The notes below the pieces were generated by a model that saw only the letters and a list, made by a program, of their open reading frames with translations, was not told where the DNA came from and made no database searches. Position numbers and translations under genes: made by a program. A DNA stretch of 64,000 nt from NCBI GenBank assembly GCA_900546255.1, contig URCB01000001.1, positions 38,711-102,710 of the forward strand. Direction: 5' to 3'. Position 1 is the stretch's first letter, and every line of letters begins with the position of its first letter. Below, in pieces: positions 17,369-25,462 of the stretch. The stretch is from an uncultured Eubacteriales bacterium. Its GTDB lineage: Bacteria; Bacillota; Clostridia; Oscillospirales; Oscillospiraceae.

Positions 17369-18487
17369 TTAGCACAGGATGGGGGAAGACGCAAGGAAAT
17401 CCCCACTTTTCCGATCGGGAAGCGCCAAAATCTCTGCGGTGATCCTCTCCGTAGCTGCCTGGGCAACGGAGAAATCCACATGGGGATGATACAGCTCCTC
17501 CAAGACATCATGGCAGGCTTTGGCCTGAGCCAGGTGCCCCATTCCCTCCGCCAACAACTCCTCGGCTACGCGGTCGGACAAGCGGAGGAAACTGCGCCCC
17601 TCTTGCCAGGCCTCTTTTTCCACCAGACTTTCCGTGCGGATGGTCCGATACCCGTGACTCTGCTGCCAAGGCCCTGTGACAAAGGCCAGGGACAGCTGCG
17701 GAACCAACAAATGCTCCAGGCGGGCAGGTTCCTCCGGGCAGGGGCAGGCGATCACATCGCACCCTCCGGCGAGAAACCCTTTGCGAAGATGCTCCAGCAG
17801 GATCCCAGCCAGGCCACCATCATCTTGGATCACATAGCCACGCTCACACAGCACCAGCACGGTTTTTTCCAGCAGCAACCGCCCCTGGCAAGTAGGGCCG
17901 CCTAGGAAACGCCGTTGTTCTTTCCCCGGTACTGCACCAGGGGATTTTAGCGTCTTTGTCAATAGGGCCATCGCCCGTTTCTCCGTTTTCTGAAGGGTTT
18001 CCTCCGTGTGGAGAGGGGTGGTTCCTCGGCGGCGGGCCTCCACGGCACCGGCAATCGCCCGATAGGCCTGCGGGTAGTAGGAGCGGTATGCCTGGACGGC
18101 GGCCACAATCTCCTGCCGCTGGGCGAACAGGGCCTTGCGGTCGTATCCCGCACCCAGGTCCACATAGTGGCCGGTGGCACCCACATACGTGGGGTCCATC
18201 ACGTGGGGGGAAGTCCCGTCTACCACAGCAGCCCCCTTCCCCGGAATGTAGATTCCATCCAAGGAATCTGGGTCACCGGAACAGAGGATGTACTCCACGC
18301 CATACCCCGCCGCCAGGGCCGCTTGGGCCACCTGGGTCATGAGCGTAGACTTGCCGCACCCTGCCCCGCCTTTCAGGCAATAAAAGGCCTGGAGTTTTCG
18401 CTGGTCCACCCACCGGTCATATAGAGAAATAAAACCACCTGCGGCATTGGCCCCTAGGAAAAATTGGATTTGCGTAACATCTGACAT
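17369..18487 (-). CDS. P-loop ATPase of the PRK06851 type
   Basis: Conserved Firmicute protein of 372 residues. It begins with the family signature QFFLGANAAGGFISLY, followed by a Walker A motif GGAGCGKST (40-48). A second Walker-like region is absent or weak; in some family members the fold is duplicated. The function is not established; family members are often listed as predicted nucleotide kinases or ATPases. GGGAGG precedes the ATG. The next gene upstream in the same direction, 86 nt away, is the small DUF6514-like gene. Confidence 0.75.
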   Translation of the reverse strand: MSDVTQIQFFLGANAAGGFISLYDRWVDQRKLQAFYCLKGGAGCGKSTLMTQVAQAALAAGYGVEYILCSGDPDSLDGIYIPGKGAAVVDGTSPHVMDPTYVGATGHYVDLGAGYDRKALFAQRQEIVAAVQAYRSYYPQAYRAIAGAVEARRRGTTPLHTEETLQKTEKRAMALLTKTLKSPGAVPGKEQRRFLGGPTCQGRLLLEKTVLVLCERGYVIQDDGGLAGILLEHLRKGFLAGGCDVIACPCPEEPARLEHLLVPQLSLAFVTGPWQQSHGYRTIRTESLVEKEAWQEGRSFLRLSDRVAEELLAEGMGHLAQAKACHDVLEELYHPHVDFSVAQAATERITAEILALPDRKSGDFLASSPILC

Positions 18488-18573
18488 GTTGTAACCTCCC
18501 AGTCAAAGGATTGGTTTACTCCAGTGTACGCCGGAGGGGTTCCCTTGGACACCATCCCCTTGGGGCGGGTAAT

Positions 18574-18843
18574 TTACAGCCAGTCGTCGATCACCTCCCG
18601 TAAAGTGCAAGGGGTTACGCCCCCGCGCGCCAGCATCTGTGCCAAGGACAGGATTCGCTCTGGACGCACGGTAATATCCAACACTTCCTCTCGCTCTCCA
18701 GTCTGGAGCATGGTGATGCAGACCCCATAACTTTCGCAAGAGACTGGAGGGGGAACGGTCCGCACCAAGATCCAGTACACACAGGTGGCTGGCCGGCCGA
18801 TCTGGTTACTGAGATCGACCATGTCGTAAAACAGCTCTCTCAT
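18574..18843 (-). CDS. Small conserved protein, DUF6514-like
   Basis: An 89-residue soluble protein with the pattern YGV, then EVLDITVRPERIL, ending VTPCTLREVIDDWL, which matches the small DUF6514 family of Clostridia as far as I recall it. No catalytic motif is visible and the function is unknown. GGAGG lies 10 nt before the ATG. It could be co-transcribed with the ATPase gene downstream. Confidence 0.65.
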   Translation of the reverse strand: MRELFYDMVDLSNQIGRPATCVYWILVRTVPPPVSCESYGVCITMLQTGEREEVLDITVRPERILSLAQMLARGGVTPCTLREVIDDWL

Positions 18844-19262
18844 TCAATGTCTTCCTCCCAAATTTTATCATTTTGTAACCTTTTGTATTTTTATTGTAAT
18901 GTCAAAAACTGCTCTTGGGAAGGATTTTCGTTCGTCGCCTTTCGACAGGGTTCGAGCCATTGTTCCGTTTTGCCAAGAAATATAGGTGTTTTAGCGGATT
19001 TTTCCCATTACAAATGTCGAAAACTTCTCCCCTTCTTTCTGTATTTTTACATCTTTTCCGACGAGGCTTCCAGCATTTTCCACGTCGTGCACTGCCAGTC
19101 TCTCTCTGTCCGGCAAGGTTCGACAGCTTTCTGCCTTTGCCCCATCCTTTAGAATGATATGGCACAAAAATTTTTCTCTGACTCTTTCTGCATTTTTGGA
19201 TTGACAAGGAGGGCAAGCTGTGGTAGTATAATTTTCGCATCTAACCGGGATCCCCTCCACAC
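18844..19262. other. AT-rich intergenic region without a credible gene
   Basis: About 420 nt, clearly more AT-rich than the surroundings. Short open frames exist on both strands but none has a ribosome-binding site or a familiar protein pattern. The right end holds the tRNA promoter; the left end is the leader of the DUF6514-like gene, with repeated TTGTAA-like words. Confidence 0.5.
19201..19232 (+). promoter_or_regulatory. Promoter of the tRNA-Ser pair
   Basis: TTGACA followed by TAGTAT at 17 nt, or TATAAT at 20 nt. The first fits the usual spacing. Confidence 0.65.
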
Positions 19263-19349
19263 GGAGAGATGTCCGAGCGGTTTAAGGAGCTGGTCTTGAA
19301 AACCAGTGACCCGAAAGGGCCGTGGGTTCGAATCCCACTCTCTCCGCCA
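19263..19349 (+). tRNA. tRNA-Ser (anticodon TGA)
   Basis: Acceptor GGAGAGA pairs with TCTCTCC, followed by G and an encoded CCA. The anticodon loop is CTTGAAA in a CTGGT/ACCAG stem. The long variable arm and GGTTCGAATC T-loop are present. Confidence 0.97.
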
Positions 19350-19380
19350 ACTTTTATACAAAGCCGAACAATTCGGACTT

Positions 19381-19472
19381 GGAGAAGTACCCAAGTGGCC
19401 GAAGGGGCTCCCCTGCTAAGGGAGTAGGGCGTGTTGAGCGTCGCGAGGGTTCAAATCCCTCCTTCTCCGCCA
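19381..19472 (+). tRNA. tRNA-Ser (anticodon GCT)
   Basis: Acceptor GGAGAAG pairs with CTTCTCC, then G and encoded CCA. The anticodon loop CTGCTAA sits in a CTCCC/GGGAG stem. A long variable arm is present. It is 31 nt after the first tRNA and probably co-transcribed with it. Confidence 0.97.
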
Positions 19473-19476
19473 AAAG

Positions 19477-19512
19477 AAACACCCTTGAACGGTTTCGTTC
19501 AAGGGTGTTTTC
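19477..19512 (+). terminator. Terminator after the tRNA pair
   Basis: Stem ACACCCTTGAACG/CGTTCAAGGGTGT with loop GTTT, followed by TTTTCT. Confidence 0.85.
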
Positions 19513-19587
19513 TATCATTTCTAAATCTAGCCCACATCCCGGAACGGCATCCCGATCCATTCCCAATTGGAAAGGAGTTCTTCTCTC

Positions 19588-20298
19588 ATGGATGGTCTCA
19601 CGCCCATACAAGCCCAGCTCTTTGCCCTGCAAGATCTCGGCTATCGCACCTTCCACTGTAAGCTGATGCCCACCGTAGACCCGGAGCGGGTCATCGGGGT
19701 CCGCACCCCTCAAATCCGTCAGCTGGCCAAACAGCTGTCTGGAACCCCGGAGGGCGAAGCGTTTCTGCAGGCACTCCCCCACCGGTACTATGAAGAGAAC
19801 AATCTCCACGGCGCCCTGCTCTCTCTGGGGAAGTCCTACTCCTGGGTGTTGGAGGGGGTAAACGCTTTTCTGCCCTATGTAGACAACTGGGCCACCTGTG
19901 ACCTGCTTTCCCCCAAGGTGTTCCGCAAGCACTTACCAGAGCTGCGGAGGGAGATTCCCCGCTGGCTGGCAGATCCCCACCCCTATACCGTCCGTTTTGG
20001 CCTGGGGATGCTGCTGTCCTTTTACTGGGGGACCGACTTTCAGAGAGAATATTTGGACTGGGCCGCGGCCCTGCAGCGGGAGGAGTACTATGTCAAGATG
20101 ATGGTGGCCTGGTACTTCGCCACTGCCTTGGCCAAGGAGTATGCGGTGACCCTTCCCTACATCCAAGCCCACCGCCTGGATCCCTGGACCCACAACAAGG
20201 CCATTCAGAAGGCCGTGGAAAGTACCCGGGTTTCTCCAGAGCACAAGGCGTACCTCCGCACCTTGAAAGTGAAATCTCCCCCACAACCCGCCCTGTGA
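19588..20298 (+). CDS. DNA alkylation repair protein, AlkD-like
   Basis: A 236-residue all-helical HEAT-repeat protein of the AlkD glycosylase family, which removes positively charged alkylated bases. The family start is clear: VIGVRTPQIRQLAKQL near residue 35, then the conserved NWATCDLLSPKVF and the Trp/Tyr-rich repeats. The ATG used has AAAGGAG 10 nt upstream; an ATG seven codons earlier lacks one. An alcohol dehydrogenase gene follows after 16 nt. Confidence 0.88.
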   Translation: MDGLTPIQAQLFALQDLGYRTFHCKLMPTVDPERVIGVRTPQIRQLAKQLSGTPEGEAFLQALPHRYYEENNLHGALLSLGKSYSWVLEGVNAFLPYVDNWATCDLLSPKVFRKHLPELRREIPRWLADPHPYTVRFGLGMLLSFYWGTDFQREYLDWAAALQREEYYVKMMVAWYFATALAKEYAVTLPYIQAHRLDPWTHNKAIQKAVESTRVSPEHKAYLRTLKVKSPPQPAL

Positions 20299-20314
20299 GA
20301 AAGGATGTGTCCCT

Positions 20315-21349
20315 ATGCGCGCCTATACCTATGTTTCCCCCGGTACCCTTGCCTGGATGGACAAGCCGAAGCCTGTCCTCCAACATCCTCGGGACGCCAT
20401 CGTCCGCGTGACCTTGGCCAGCATCTGCACCAGTGACCTGCATATTAAACACGGCGCTGTCCCCCGGGCGGTCCCAGGCATCACCCTGGGACATGAAATG
20501 GTGGGCATCGTGGAGGAAGTGGGTTCCTCCATTTCCCGCCTTCACCCCGGCGATCGGGTGGCTGTGAATGTGGAGACCTTCTGCGGGGACTGCTTCTTCT
20601 GCCGCCACGGGTATGTGAACAACTGTACCGATCCCAACGGCGGCTGGGCCCTGGGCTGCCGGATCGATGGCGGTCAAGCAGAGTATGTCCGGGTGCCGTA
20701 CGCTGACCAGGGACTCACGAAAATCCCGGATGGGGTGTCGGATCGGCAGGCCCTCTTCGCCGGAGACTTGTTGGCCACCGGTTTCTGGGCCACCAGGATC
20801 TCCCACATTACGCCCGAGGACACGGTTCTCCTTCTAGGTGCCGGGCCCACAGGGTTGTGTACCCTCCAGTGTATCTTGTTAAAACAGCCCAAGGGCGTCA
20901 TTGTCTGTGAAAAGTCCCCCCAACGCCGGGATTTTGTTCGACAGCACTACCCGCAGGTTATGGTCACTTCCCCGGAGGAAGTGCTTCCCTTTACCCTATC
21001 CCATACGGAGCACGGGGGCGCTGATGTGGTCATAGAAGCCGCTGGCGGGGAGGATACCTTTTTCCTGGCCTGGCAGTGCGCCCGCCCCAATGCCCTGGTC
21101 ACCATTGTGGCGATGTATGACACACCCCAGATCCTTCCGCTCCCGGAGATGTACGGGAAAAACCTCACCTTCCAGACAGGCGGGGTGGATGGCTGCGATG
21201 TTCCAGAAATCCTCGCGCTCCTGGCCCAGGGAAAGTTAGACACCACGCCGCTCATTACCCACACCTTCCCCTTGAAAGACATTGAGGCCGCCTACGCTCT
21301 CTTTGAAAATCACCGAGACGGTGTCATTAAGGTGGCCATTGTTCCGTAA
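20315..21349 (+). CDS. Zinc-dependent alcohol dehydrogenase (MDR family)
   Basis: A 344-residue medium-chain dehydrogenase. Catalytic zinc ligands C38, H60 and E61 (GHEMVG) and the structural zinc set C90, C93, C96 and C104 are complete. The NAD(P) motif GAGPTGL follows near residue 177. The substrate is unknown; the closest family pattern is sorbitol/threonine dehydrogenase-like. A ribosome-binding site GAAAGGA precedes the ATG. A strong terminator follows. Confidence 0.9.
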   Translation: MRAYTYVSPGTLAWMDKPKPVLQHPRDAIVRVTLASICTSDLHIKHGAVPRAVPGITLGHEMVGIVEEVGSSISRLHPGDRVAVNVETFCGDCFFCRHGYVNNCTDPNGGWALGCRIDGGQAEYVRVPYADQGLTKIPDGVSDRQALFAGDLLATGFWATRISHITPEDTVLLLGAGPTGLCTLQCILLKQPKGVIVCEKSPQRRDFVRQHYPQVMVTSPEEVLPFTLSHTEHGGADVVIEAAGGEDTFFLAWQCARPNALVTIVAMYDTPQILPLPEMYGKNLTFQTGGVDGCDVPEILALLAQGKLDTTPLITHTFPLKDIEAAYALFENHRDGVIKVAIVP

Positions 21350-21357
21350 GTGGAAAC

Positions 21358-21395
21358 AGCAAAGTCCGTCCCCAGAGGGGACGGACTTTGCTTTC
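21358..21395 (+). terminator. Terminator of the alcohol dehydrogenase gene
   Basis: A 16-bp perfect stem (AGCAAAGTCCGTCCCC and complement, loop AGA), followed by TTTCT. It may also stop transcripts from the convergent cotJC remnant. Confidence 0.8.
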
Positions 21396-21417
21396 TGTTG
21401 GGGGAACACCCCCCTAC

Positions 21418-21942
21418 TCAGCGGTCGAAGGCCGGGTTGGTATAATACACGTTTTTCTGGTCCAGCTGTTCCCGCACCTGCTGAATGGCGCTGCCAAAAC
21501 GCTGGAAGTGGACGATCTCCCGCTCCCGGAGGAAGCGGATCACGTCGGTGACGTCAGGGTCATCCTTGGCCAGGCGGAGGATGTTGTCGTAAGTCACCCG
21601 GGCCTTCTGCTCGGCGGCCATATCCTCGGTGAGGTCACAGATGGGATCGCCCTTTACCCCAATGGAGGCAGCCGACCAGGGGAATCCCGAGGCTGCCGTG
21701 GGATAAATCCCCGCAGTGTGGTCCACAAAGTAGGAGGCAAACCCAGGGTTATTCTGGATCTGGTCGTCGGTGAGGTTCCGGGTCAACTGGTGAACAATGG
21801 CGGCAATCATCTCTAAGTGGCCCAGTTCCTCGGTGCCGATGTCTGTGAGCAGAGCCTGCACCGCCGGATAGGGCATGGCATACCGCTGAGAGAGGTACCG
21901 CAGGGAAGCCCCCAGCTCCCCGTCCGGCCCACCGGAGTGCAT
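21418..21942 (-). pseudogene. cotJC: Spore coat protein CotJC (Mn-catalase family), 5' end missing
   Basis: Spore-coat member of the dimanganese catalase family. The frame encodes 174 residues. Homology begins abruptly at GGPDGELGASLRYLSQRY, a motif preceded in family members by about 28 N-terminal residues (typically an MW-YEKKLQ-P start). Those are absent, and MHS precedes the motif instead. Metal ligands after this point are intact: the Glu in DGEL, TEELGHLEM and REREIVHFQRF. The recombinase gene ends 33 nt upstream. Its stop codon TGA is in the same frame, with no further stop in between, as expected if an insertion split cotJC at these codons. No credible ribosome site precedes the ATG. 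Whether it is dead or restored by excision is unknown. Confidence 0.8.
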
Positions 21943-21975
21943 CAGGAGAGGATGTTGCCCTCGCAGTTTCCCTCC

Positions 21976-23394
21976 TCAGAGGGAAAACCGATATGTCAGA
22001 CGGACAACCCGATTGGCCCGGTCCCATACGCAGCGGGCCAGAATGCCCTGGGCAGCGCGATGTTTGGCTTGGATGTCTGTCTCTGGATCCTCTAAGGTGG
22101 ACAGCACCTGTTCCCAACGCCTCCCGTCCGGTTCTGGTTCTCCTGCCTCCCAATCATCCAGTTTTTGTTGGAGCGCCGCTTCCTGGGCCTCCAGCTCCTT
22201 TTTGGCCACTTGGTACTCTGCCAGGCTCTCCACCCCACAGAGGAAGGCCTGACGCAGCCGTTGGATTTTCGTTGCCACCGCGACCTTCTCTCGTACAAGG
22301 TCCTGGTGTTCCCTGACTCGATCCGTCGGCACTGGGCACATGCTGAGCCCCTTTGCCAAGGCACTATCCGCCCGAAGGCGGTCCATCACCGCACGCGCTA
22401 AGACCTCTGCCCTCACATGTTGGGAGCAGGTGCACCTTCCTTTGGCATACCCGCCACACCGGAGGTAATGGGGCTGCACAAACACCAATCCCCCACCGCA
22501 GGCGGCACAGGTGGCCAGTCCTGCCAGCCAGTGCTTTCGGTCCCCCCAAGGCCGGGCATGTCGGGGCGTACAGTGGGTGTAGGCCGCCAGCCGTTCCGCT
22601 GCTGCTTGGAAGGTCTCCTGAGAAACCAGGGGCGGGTGGGCCCCCTCCACCTCCAACGGGGTTCCCTGTCCCCGCCCTTCTGGGTGCCATCGGAGGGTCC
22701 CCAGATAGACCGGGTTGGTCAGGATATACTTCACCCGCCGGCTGTCGAAAGGATTGCCCCGGTGGGTGAGCACCCCCAGCTGCCGGGTCCACCGGGCCAA
22801 GGCGGCCATGGACTCCCCTGCCAAAAAGCGCTGATACAGGGCTTGCACCACCCTGGCTTCCTCCTCCACCGGTACCAGGGTGTGCCCCTCCACTCGGTAG
22901 CCAAAGGGGGGCGCCGTTTGCAGCTCCCCCCGGCGGGCCTTTTCCACCATGCCCTTGCGCACCTCATCGGCCAGGTTGATGGAGTAGTACTCCGCCATGG
23001 CCTCCAGCATGGCCTCTAGGATCAGGCCCATTCGGTCATCCTCTAGGTGCTCGGTGATGCTGATCACCTGCACTCCACACTGCCGGCGGAGGAGGGATTT
23101 GTAGACAATGCTGTCCTCCCGATTCCGGGCAAACCGGTCAAACTTATGGACGAGAATGGCTGTAAAGGGAGGTGGCTTTCCTTTGGCTGCGGCGATCATG
23201 GCCATGAAGGCCGGCCGGGTCTCCGCCCGCCGGCCAGAGATTCCTGCGTCCACATAGACGTGGGCAGGGTCTATGCTATAGCCGTGCTGCCTGGCATACC
23301 CCTCCAAGGCCCGCCGCTGGGCCTCCGGGGAGTACTCCGTCTGCTCCTCGGTGGACACCCGGATGTAGCAAGCCACCTGCTGTTTCGTTTCCAT
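21976..23394 (-). CDS. Large serine recombinase
   Basis: Site-specific recombinase of 472 residues. The N-terminal resolvase domain has the nucleophile Ser14 in CYIRVSTEEQ and the conserved DAGISGRRAETRPAF and HKFDRFARN. A recombinase domain follows (PFGYRVEG, then the region ending NPVYLGTLRW). Next are a zinc ribbon (CAACGG...LRCGG...CTC), a coiled coil (about 385-435) and a short C-terminal domain. AAGGAGG lies 6 nt before the ATG. The gene ends at the break in cotJC, the layout seen in sporulation-gene intervening elements such as skin and SPbeta. No other phage genes lie nearby. Confidence 0.95.
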   Translation of the reverse strand: METKQQVACYIRVSTEEQTEYSPEAQRRALEGYARQHGYSIDPAHVYVDAGISGRRAETRPAFMAMIAAAKGKPPPFTAILVHKFDRFARNREDSIVYKSLLRRQCGVQVISITEHLEDDRMGLILEAMLEAMAEYYSINLADEVRKGMVEKARRGELQTAPPFGYRVEGHTLVPVEEEARVVQALYQRFLAGESMAALARWTRQLGVLTHRGNPFDSRRVKYILTNPVYLGTLRWHPEGRGQGTPLEVEGAHPPLVSQETFQAAAERLAAYTHCTPRHARPWGDRKHWLAGLATCAACGGGLVFVQPHYLRCGGYAKGRCTCSQHVRAEVLARAVMDRLRADSALAKGLSMCPVPTDRVREHQDLVREKVAVATKIQRLRQAFLCGVESLAEYQVAKKELEAQEAALQQKLDDWEAGEPEPDGRRWEQVLSTLEDPETDIQAKHRAAQGILARCVWDRANRVVRLTYRFSL

Positions 23395-23414
23395 CGCGCG
23401 CCTCCTTTCCCTCC

Positions 23415-23469
23415 ACTGTATGCAGAACCTGGCAAGGAAAGGCCCCTCGGTGCATACCTTATACCGAGG
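23415..23469. promoter_or_regulatory. Divergent control region of the recombinase and the small ORF
   Basis: On the minus strand, CATACAGT (23415-23422) matches the sigma-E -10 element and precedes the recombinase. On the plus strand, CATACCTTA (23453-23461) matches the sigma-K -10 pattern CATAnnnTA and precedes the small ORF. A 7-bp inverted repeat CCTCGGT/ACCGAGG encloses the latter. Convincing -35 elements were not found for either, so this is suggestive only. Confidence 0.3.
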
Positions 23470-23479
23470 AGGAAAAGAC

Positions 23480-23683
23480 ATGAAGGAACCCATCCGGGCA
23501 GAAAGCCAGCTTCTAGTCGGCGGCACGCTGACCTCTACAGAGGCCCTGGACCGATCCCAGCGCACCTGTTTGGCCTACTGGCTGAAGGAGACCTACCTCA
23601 ACGAACTGTGCCGGGGAAAAGCCACCGTCCAGACAGCAGCCTCCCGACAGAATCATACGTCAACTGAAAACGGGAAGAACTAA
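23480..23683 (+). CDS. Small unknown protein divergent from the recombinase
   Basis: A 67-residue frame starting MKEPIRAESQLLVGG and rich in polar residues, with no membrane segment or motif I recognise. Its strongest support is a near-ideal ribosome site, GAGGAGG, 7 nt before the ATG. Its position and size resemble the small directionality factor that partners a serine recombinase in SPbeta (SprB, 58 residues), but there is no sequence evidence for that role. Confidence 0.5.
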   Translation: MKEPIRAESQLLVGGTLTSTEALDRSQRTCLAYWLKETYLNELCRGKATVQTAASRQNHTSTENGKN

Positions 23684-23716
23684 AAACGCCCCCGGCAAAG
23701 TACGTTTGCCGGGGGC
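23682..23716 (-). terminator. Terminator of the six-gene stress operon
   Basis: A 12-bp perfect stem (GCCCCCGGCAAA/TTTGCCGGGGGC) followed by GTTTTTAG on the minus strand. Confidence 0.85.
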
Positions 23717-23753
23717 ATCTTCTGTGTGCAAGCGGGAAAACAGGCCAAACCTC

Positions 23754-24794
23754 TCATTGGGCCGCCAAATAGGCCGCCGTCCGCACTGCCACGTTTTCCT
23801 GCAGGTTCCGATAGAAGAACTGGTAGTCATACAAATGGTACACTCCGTCTGGGAAGAGGGAATTGCTGTACGCCGCCGGGTCCACATCAGTGACCCGCAG
23901 GGTTCCCCGGTCGGGGTCCAGATAGGCCCCGGTAAACTGAGGCACTTCCGTCTCAATCTCCCCGTCGTAGTTGGTGAAGCAGGCCCCTTGGTTCAGGGAC
24001 TTGTCCGCCGGGGTGCTGTCGGTTTTCCAGTTCAAGGGGTTGATGGCCAGGGCCTGGGTGCCCGCGGGCACCACCAGGGATTCGGTGATCCCCTCCGCCT
24101 CGGTGTTGAAGGAGATGATGACACCGGTGTCGTCCTCTCCCTGGGCCATCTGCAGGTGGGGGTACTGGTTCAGGTCCTCCTCCGTCACCGGCCAGCCGAT
24201 GCAGTAAGCGGCCACCAGCAGGTCTTGGTAGGACGCTTCGTCAAAATAGTCCTCCAACAGCCGCAGCAGCATTTGGGACCCCTGGGAGAACCCCGCCAGG
24301 ATCAGCGGCCGGCCGTCGTTGACCTCCGACATGTAGTAGGTAAACGCGTCCGACACATCCTGGTAGGCCAGGTCCAAATAGGCCTCCTGTTCCTCTGCCG
24401 TCATGGAGTAAACCGGGAAGGTCACCTGCCGGTAGTAGGGAGCATAGAGGGTGGCGGTGTCCTCGTAAATCCCCCGTTCCATGTTCAGGGCCCCTACGAA
24501 CGCCGATTTGGTCTCGGTGTCCTCCAGGGACATGTTGTAGTTCCCGTTATCTCCCATATCCACTGTGGGGCAGATGAGAAAGACGTCTACGTCTTTCCCT
24601 GCGCCCTCGGCATAGTAGGCCCAGTTGGCGCTGTCGCTGTAGTCCACCTGGACCGTGTCTGTGACGGACTGGGTGGTGTCTTGCGGAGTCTCCCCGGTGC
24701 TCTGCTCGGCCTCCCCCTGACAGCCAGCCAGAAGGGTGAGGAGCAGTGCCACAGCCAGGCACAAGGCCCCTCCTTTTTTGCACAGTTGTTTCAT
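23754..24794 (-). CDS. DUF3089-type alpha/beta-hydrolase lipoprotein
   Basis: Secreted lipoprotein of 346 residues. The signal peptide ends in LLAGC with C25 as the lipidated residue, then an acidic linker. The mature domain begins NWAYYAEGAGKDVDVFLICPT, the DUF3089 pattern, and contains the nucleophile elbow GFSQGS. The substrate is unknown. It is the last gene of the six-gene operon, 20 nt after the acetyltransferase gene, with GGAAGGAG before the ATG. Confidence 0.85.
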   Translation of the reverse strand: MKQLCKKGGALCLAVALLLTLLAGCQGEAEQSTGETPQDTTQSVTDTVQVDYSDSANWAYYAEGAGKDVDVFLICPTVDMGDNGNYNMSLEDTETKSAFVGALNMERGIYEDTATLYAPYYRQVTFPVYSMTAEEQEAYLDLAYQDVSDAFTYYMSEVNDGRPLILAGFSQGSQMLLRLLEDYFDEASYQDLLVAAYCIGWPVTEEDLNQYPHLQMAQGEDDTGVIISFNTEAEGITESLVVPAGTQALAINPLNWKTDSTPADKSLNQGACFTNYDGEIETEVPQFTGAYLDPDRGTLRVTDVDPAAYSNSLFPDGVYHLYDYQFFYRNLQENVAVRTAAYLAAQ

Positions 24795-24814
24795 GCTTGT
24801 ATCTCCTTCCTGTT

Positions 24815-25462
24815 TCATTCGATGGTTCGAATTTGGGTTAGGTCCCCACTGCATAGCTTCTCCAGGTTGCGGAAAATCTTCTCTGGCGGCCAATCCCACC
24901 ATTTCAGGTCCAGAAGGTAGGCCGTGAGGTCGGGATCAAACCGAGGCCGGATCACCCGGCAGGGGTTGCCCCCGGCGATGACGTAAGGGGGAATGTCCCG
25001 GCTCACCACGGAGTTGGCCGCCACGATGGCCCCATCTCCAATGTGAACCCCTGGGAGCACCGTGACGTTCTGGCCGATCCACACGTCGTTGCCCACCACC
25101 GTGTTCCCCTTAAAGGGGAGCTGTTCCAGGGTGGGGGTTACCTTCTCCCATCCGTGGCCCATGAGGTTGAAGGGGTAGGTGGTGACGCTGTTCATCCGGT
25201 GGTTGGCCCCGTTCATCACAAACTCAATGCCCCGGGCAATGGCGCAGAACTTGCCGATGATGAGCTTGTCCCCCAGGAAAGGATAGTGATGGGTGACATG
25301 GTCCTGAAACTGCTCCGGACCGTCGATGTCATCGTAGTAGGTGTACTCCCCTACCTGGATATTGGGTCGGGTGATGACGTTTTTCAGAAAGCAGACCTGT
25401 TTGACCGCCTCGTTGGGGTAGACGGCGTTGGGGTCTGGCCCGTACGATGGATGTTGTTTCAA
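24815..25462 (-). CDS. Vat-type xenobiotic O-acetyltransferase
   Basis: A left-handed beta-helix acetyltransferase of 215 residues, strongly similar in pattern to streptogramin A acetyltransferases. It has GEYTYYDD near residue 38, KLIIGKFCAIA, NGANHRM with catalytic His88, the PFNLMGHGWEK loop, GNDVWIG and KWWDWP. It uses acetyl-CoA; family members inactivate group A streptogramins. Chromosomal homologues are not always resistance genes, so the substrate is unproven. A TTG start is used: AAGGAG lies upstream and the TTGA overlaps the bcp stop. Confidence 0.88.
   Translation of the reverse strand: MKQHPSYGPDPNAVYPNEAVKQVCFLKNVITRPNIQVGEYTYYDDIDGPEQFQDHVTHHYPFLGDKLIIGKFCAIARGIEFVMNGANHRMNSVTTYPFNLMGHGWEKVTPTLEQLPFKGNTVVGNDVWIGQNVTVLPGVHIGDGAIVAANSVVSRDIPPYVIAGGNPCRVIRPRFDPDLTAYLLDLKWWDWPPEKIFRNLEKLCSGDLTQIRTIE

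Noticed and set aside
18902..19240. 112-codon minus-strand frame in the AT-rich gap before the tRNAs
   Set aside because: No ribosome site, highly basic random-looking product, overlapping other short frames on both strands.
19263..19472. tRNA-Ser pair as an integration site for a mobile element
   Set aside because: Both tRNAs are intact, no repeat of their 3' ends was seen, and no integrase lies next to them. The serine recombinase 2.5 kb away is linked to cotJC instead.
21976..23683. The recombinase region as part of a prophage
   Set aside because: No capsid, portal, terminase or lysis genes are recognisable on either side; the neighbours are ordinary chromosomal genes.
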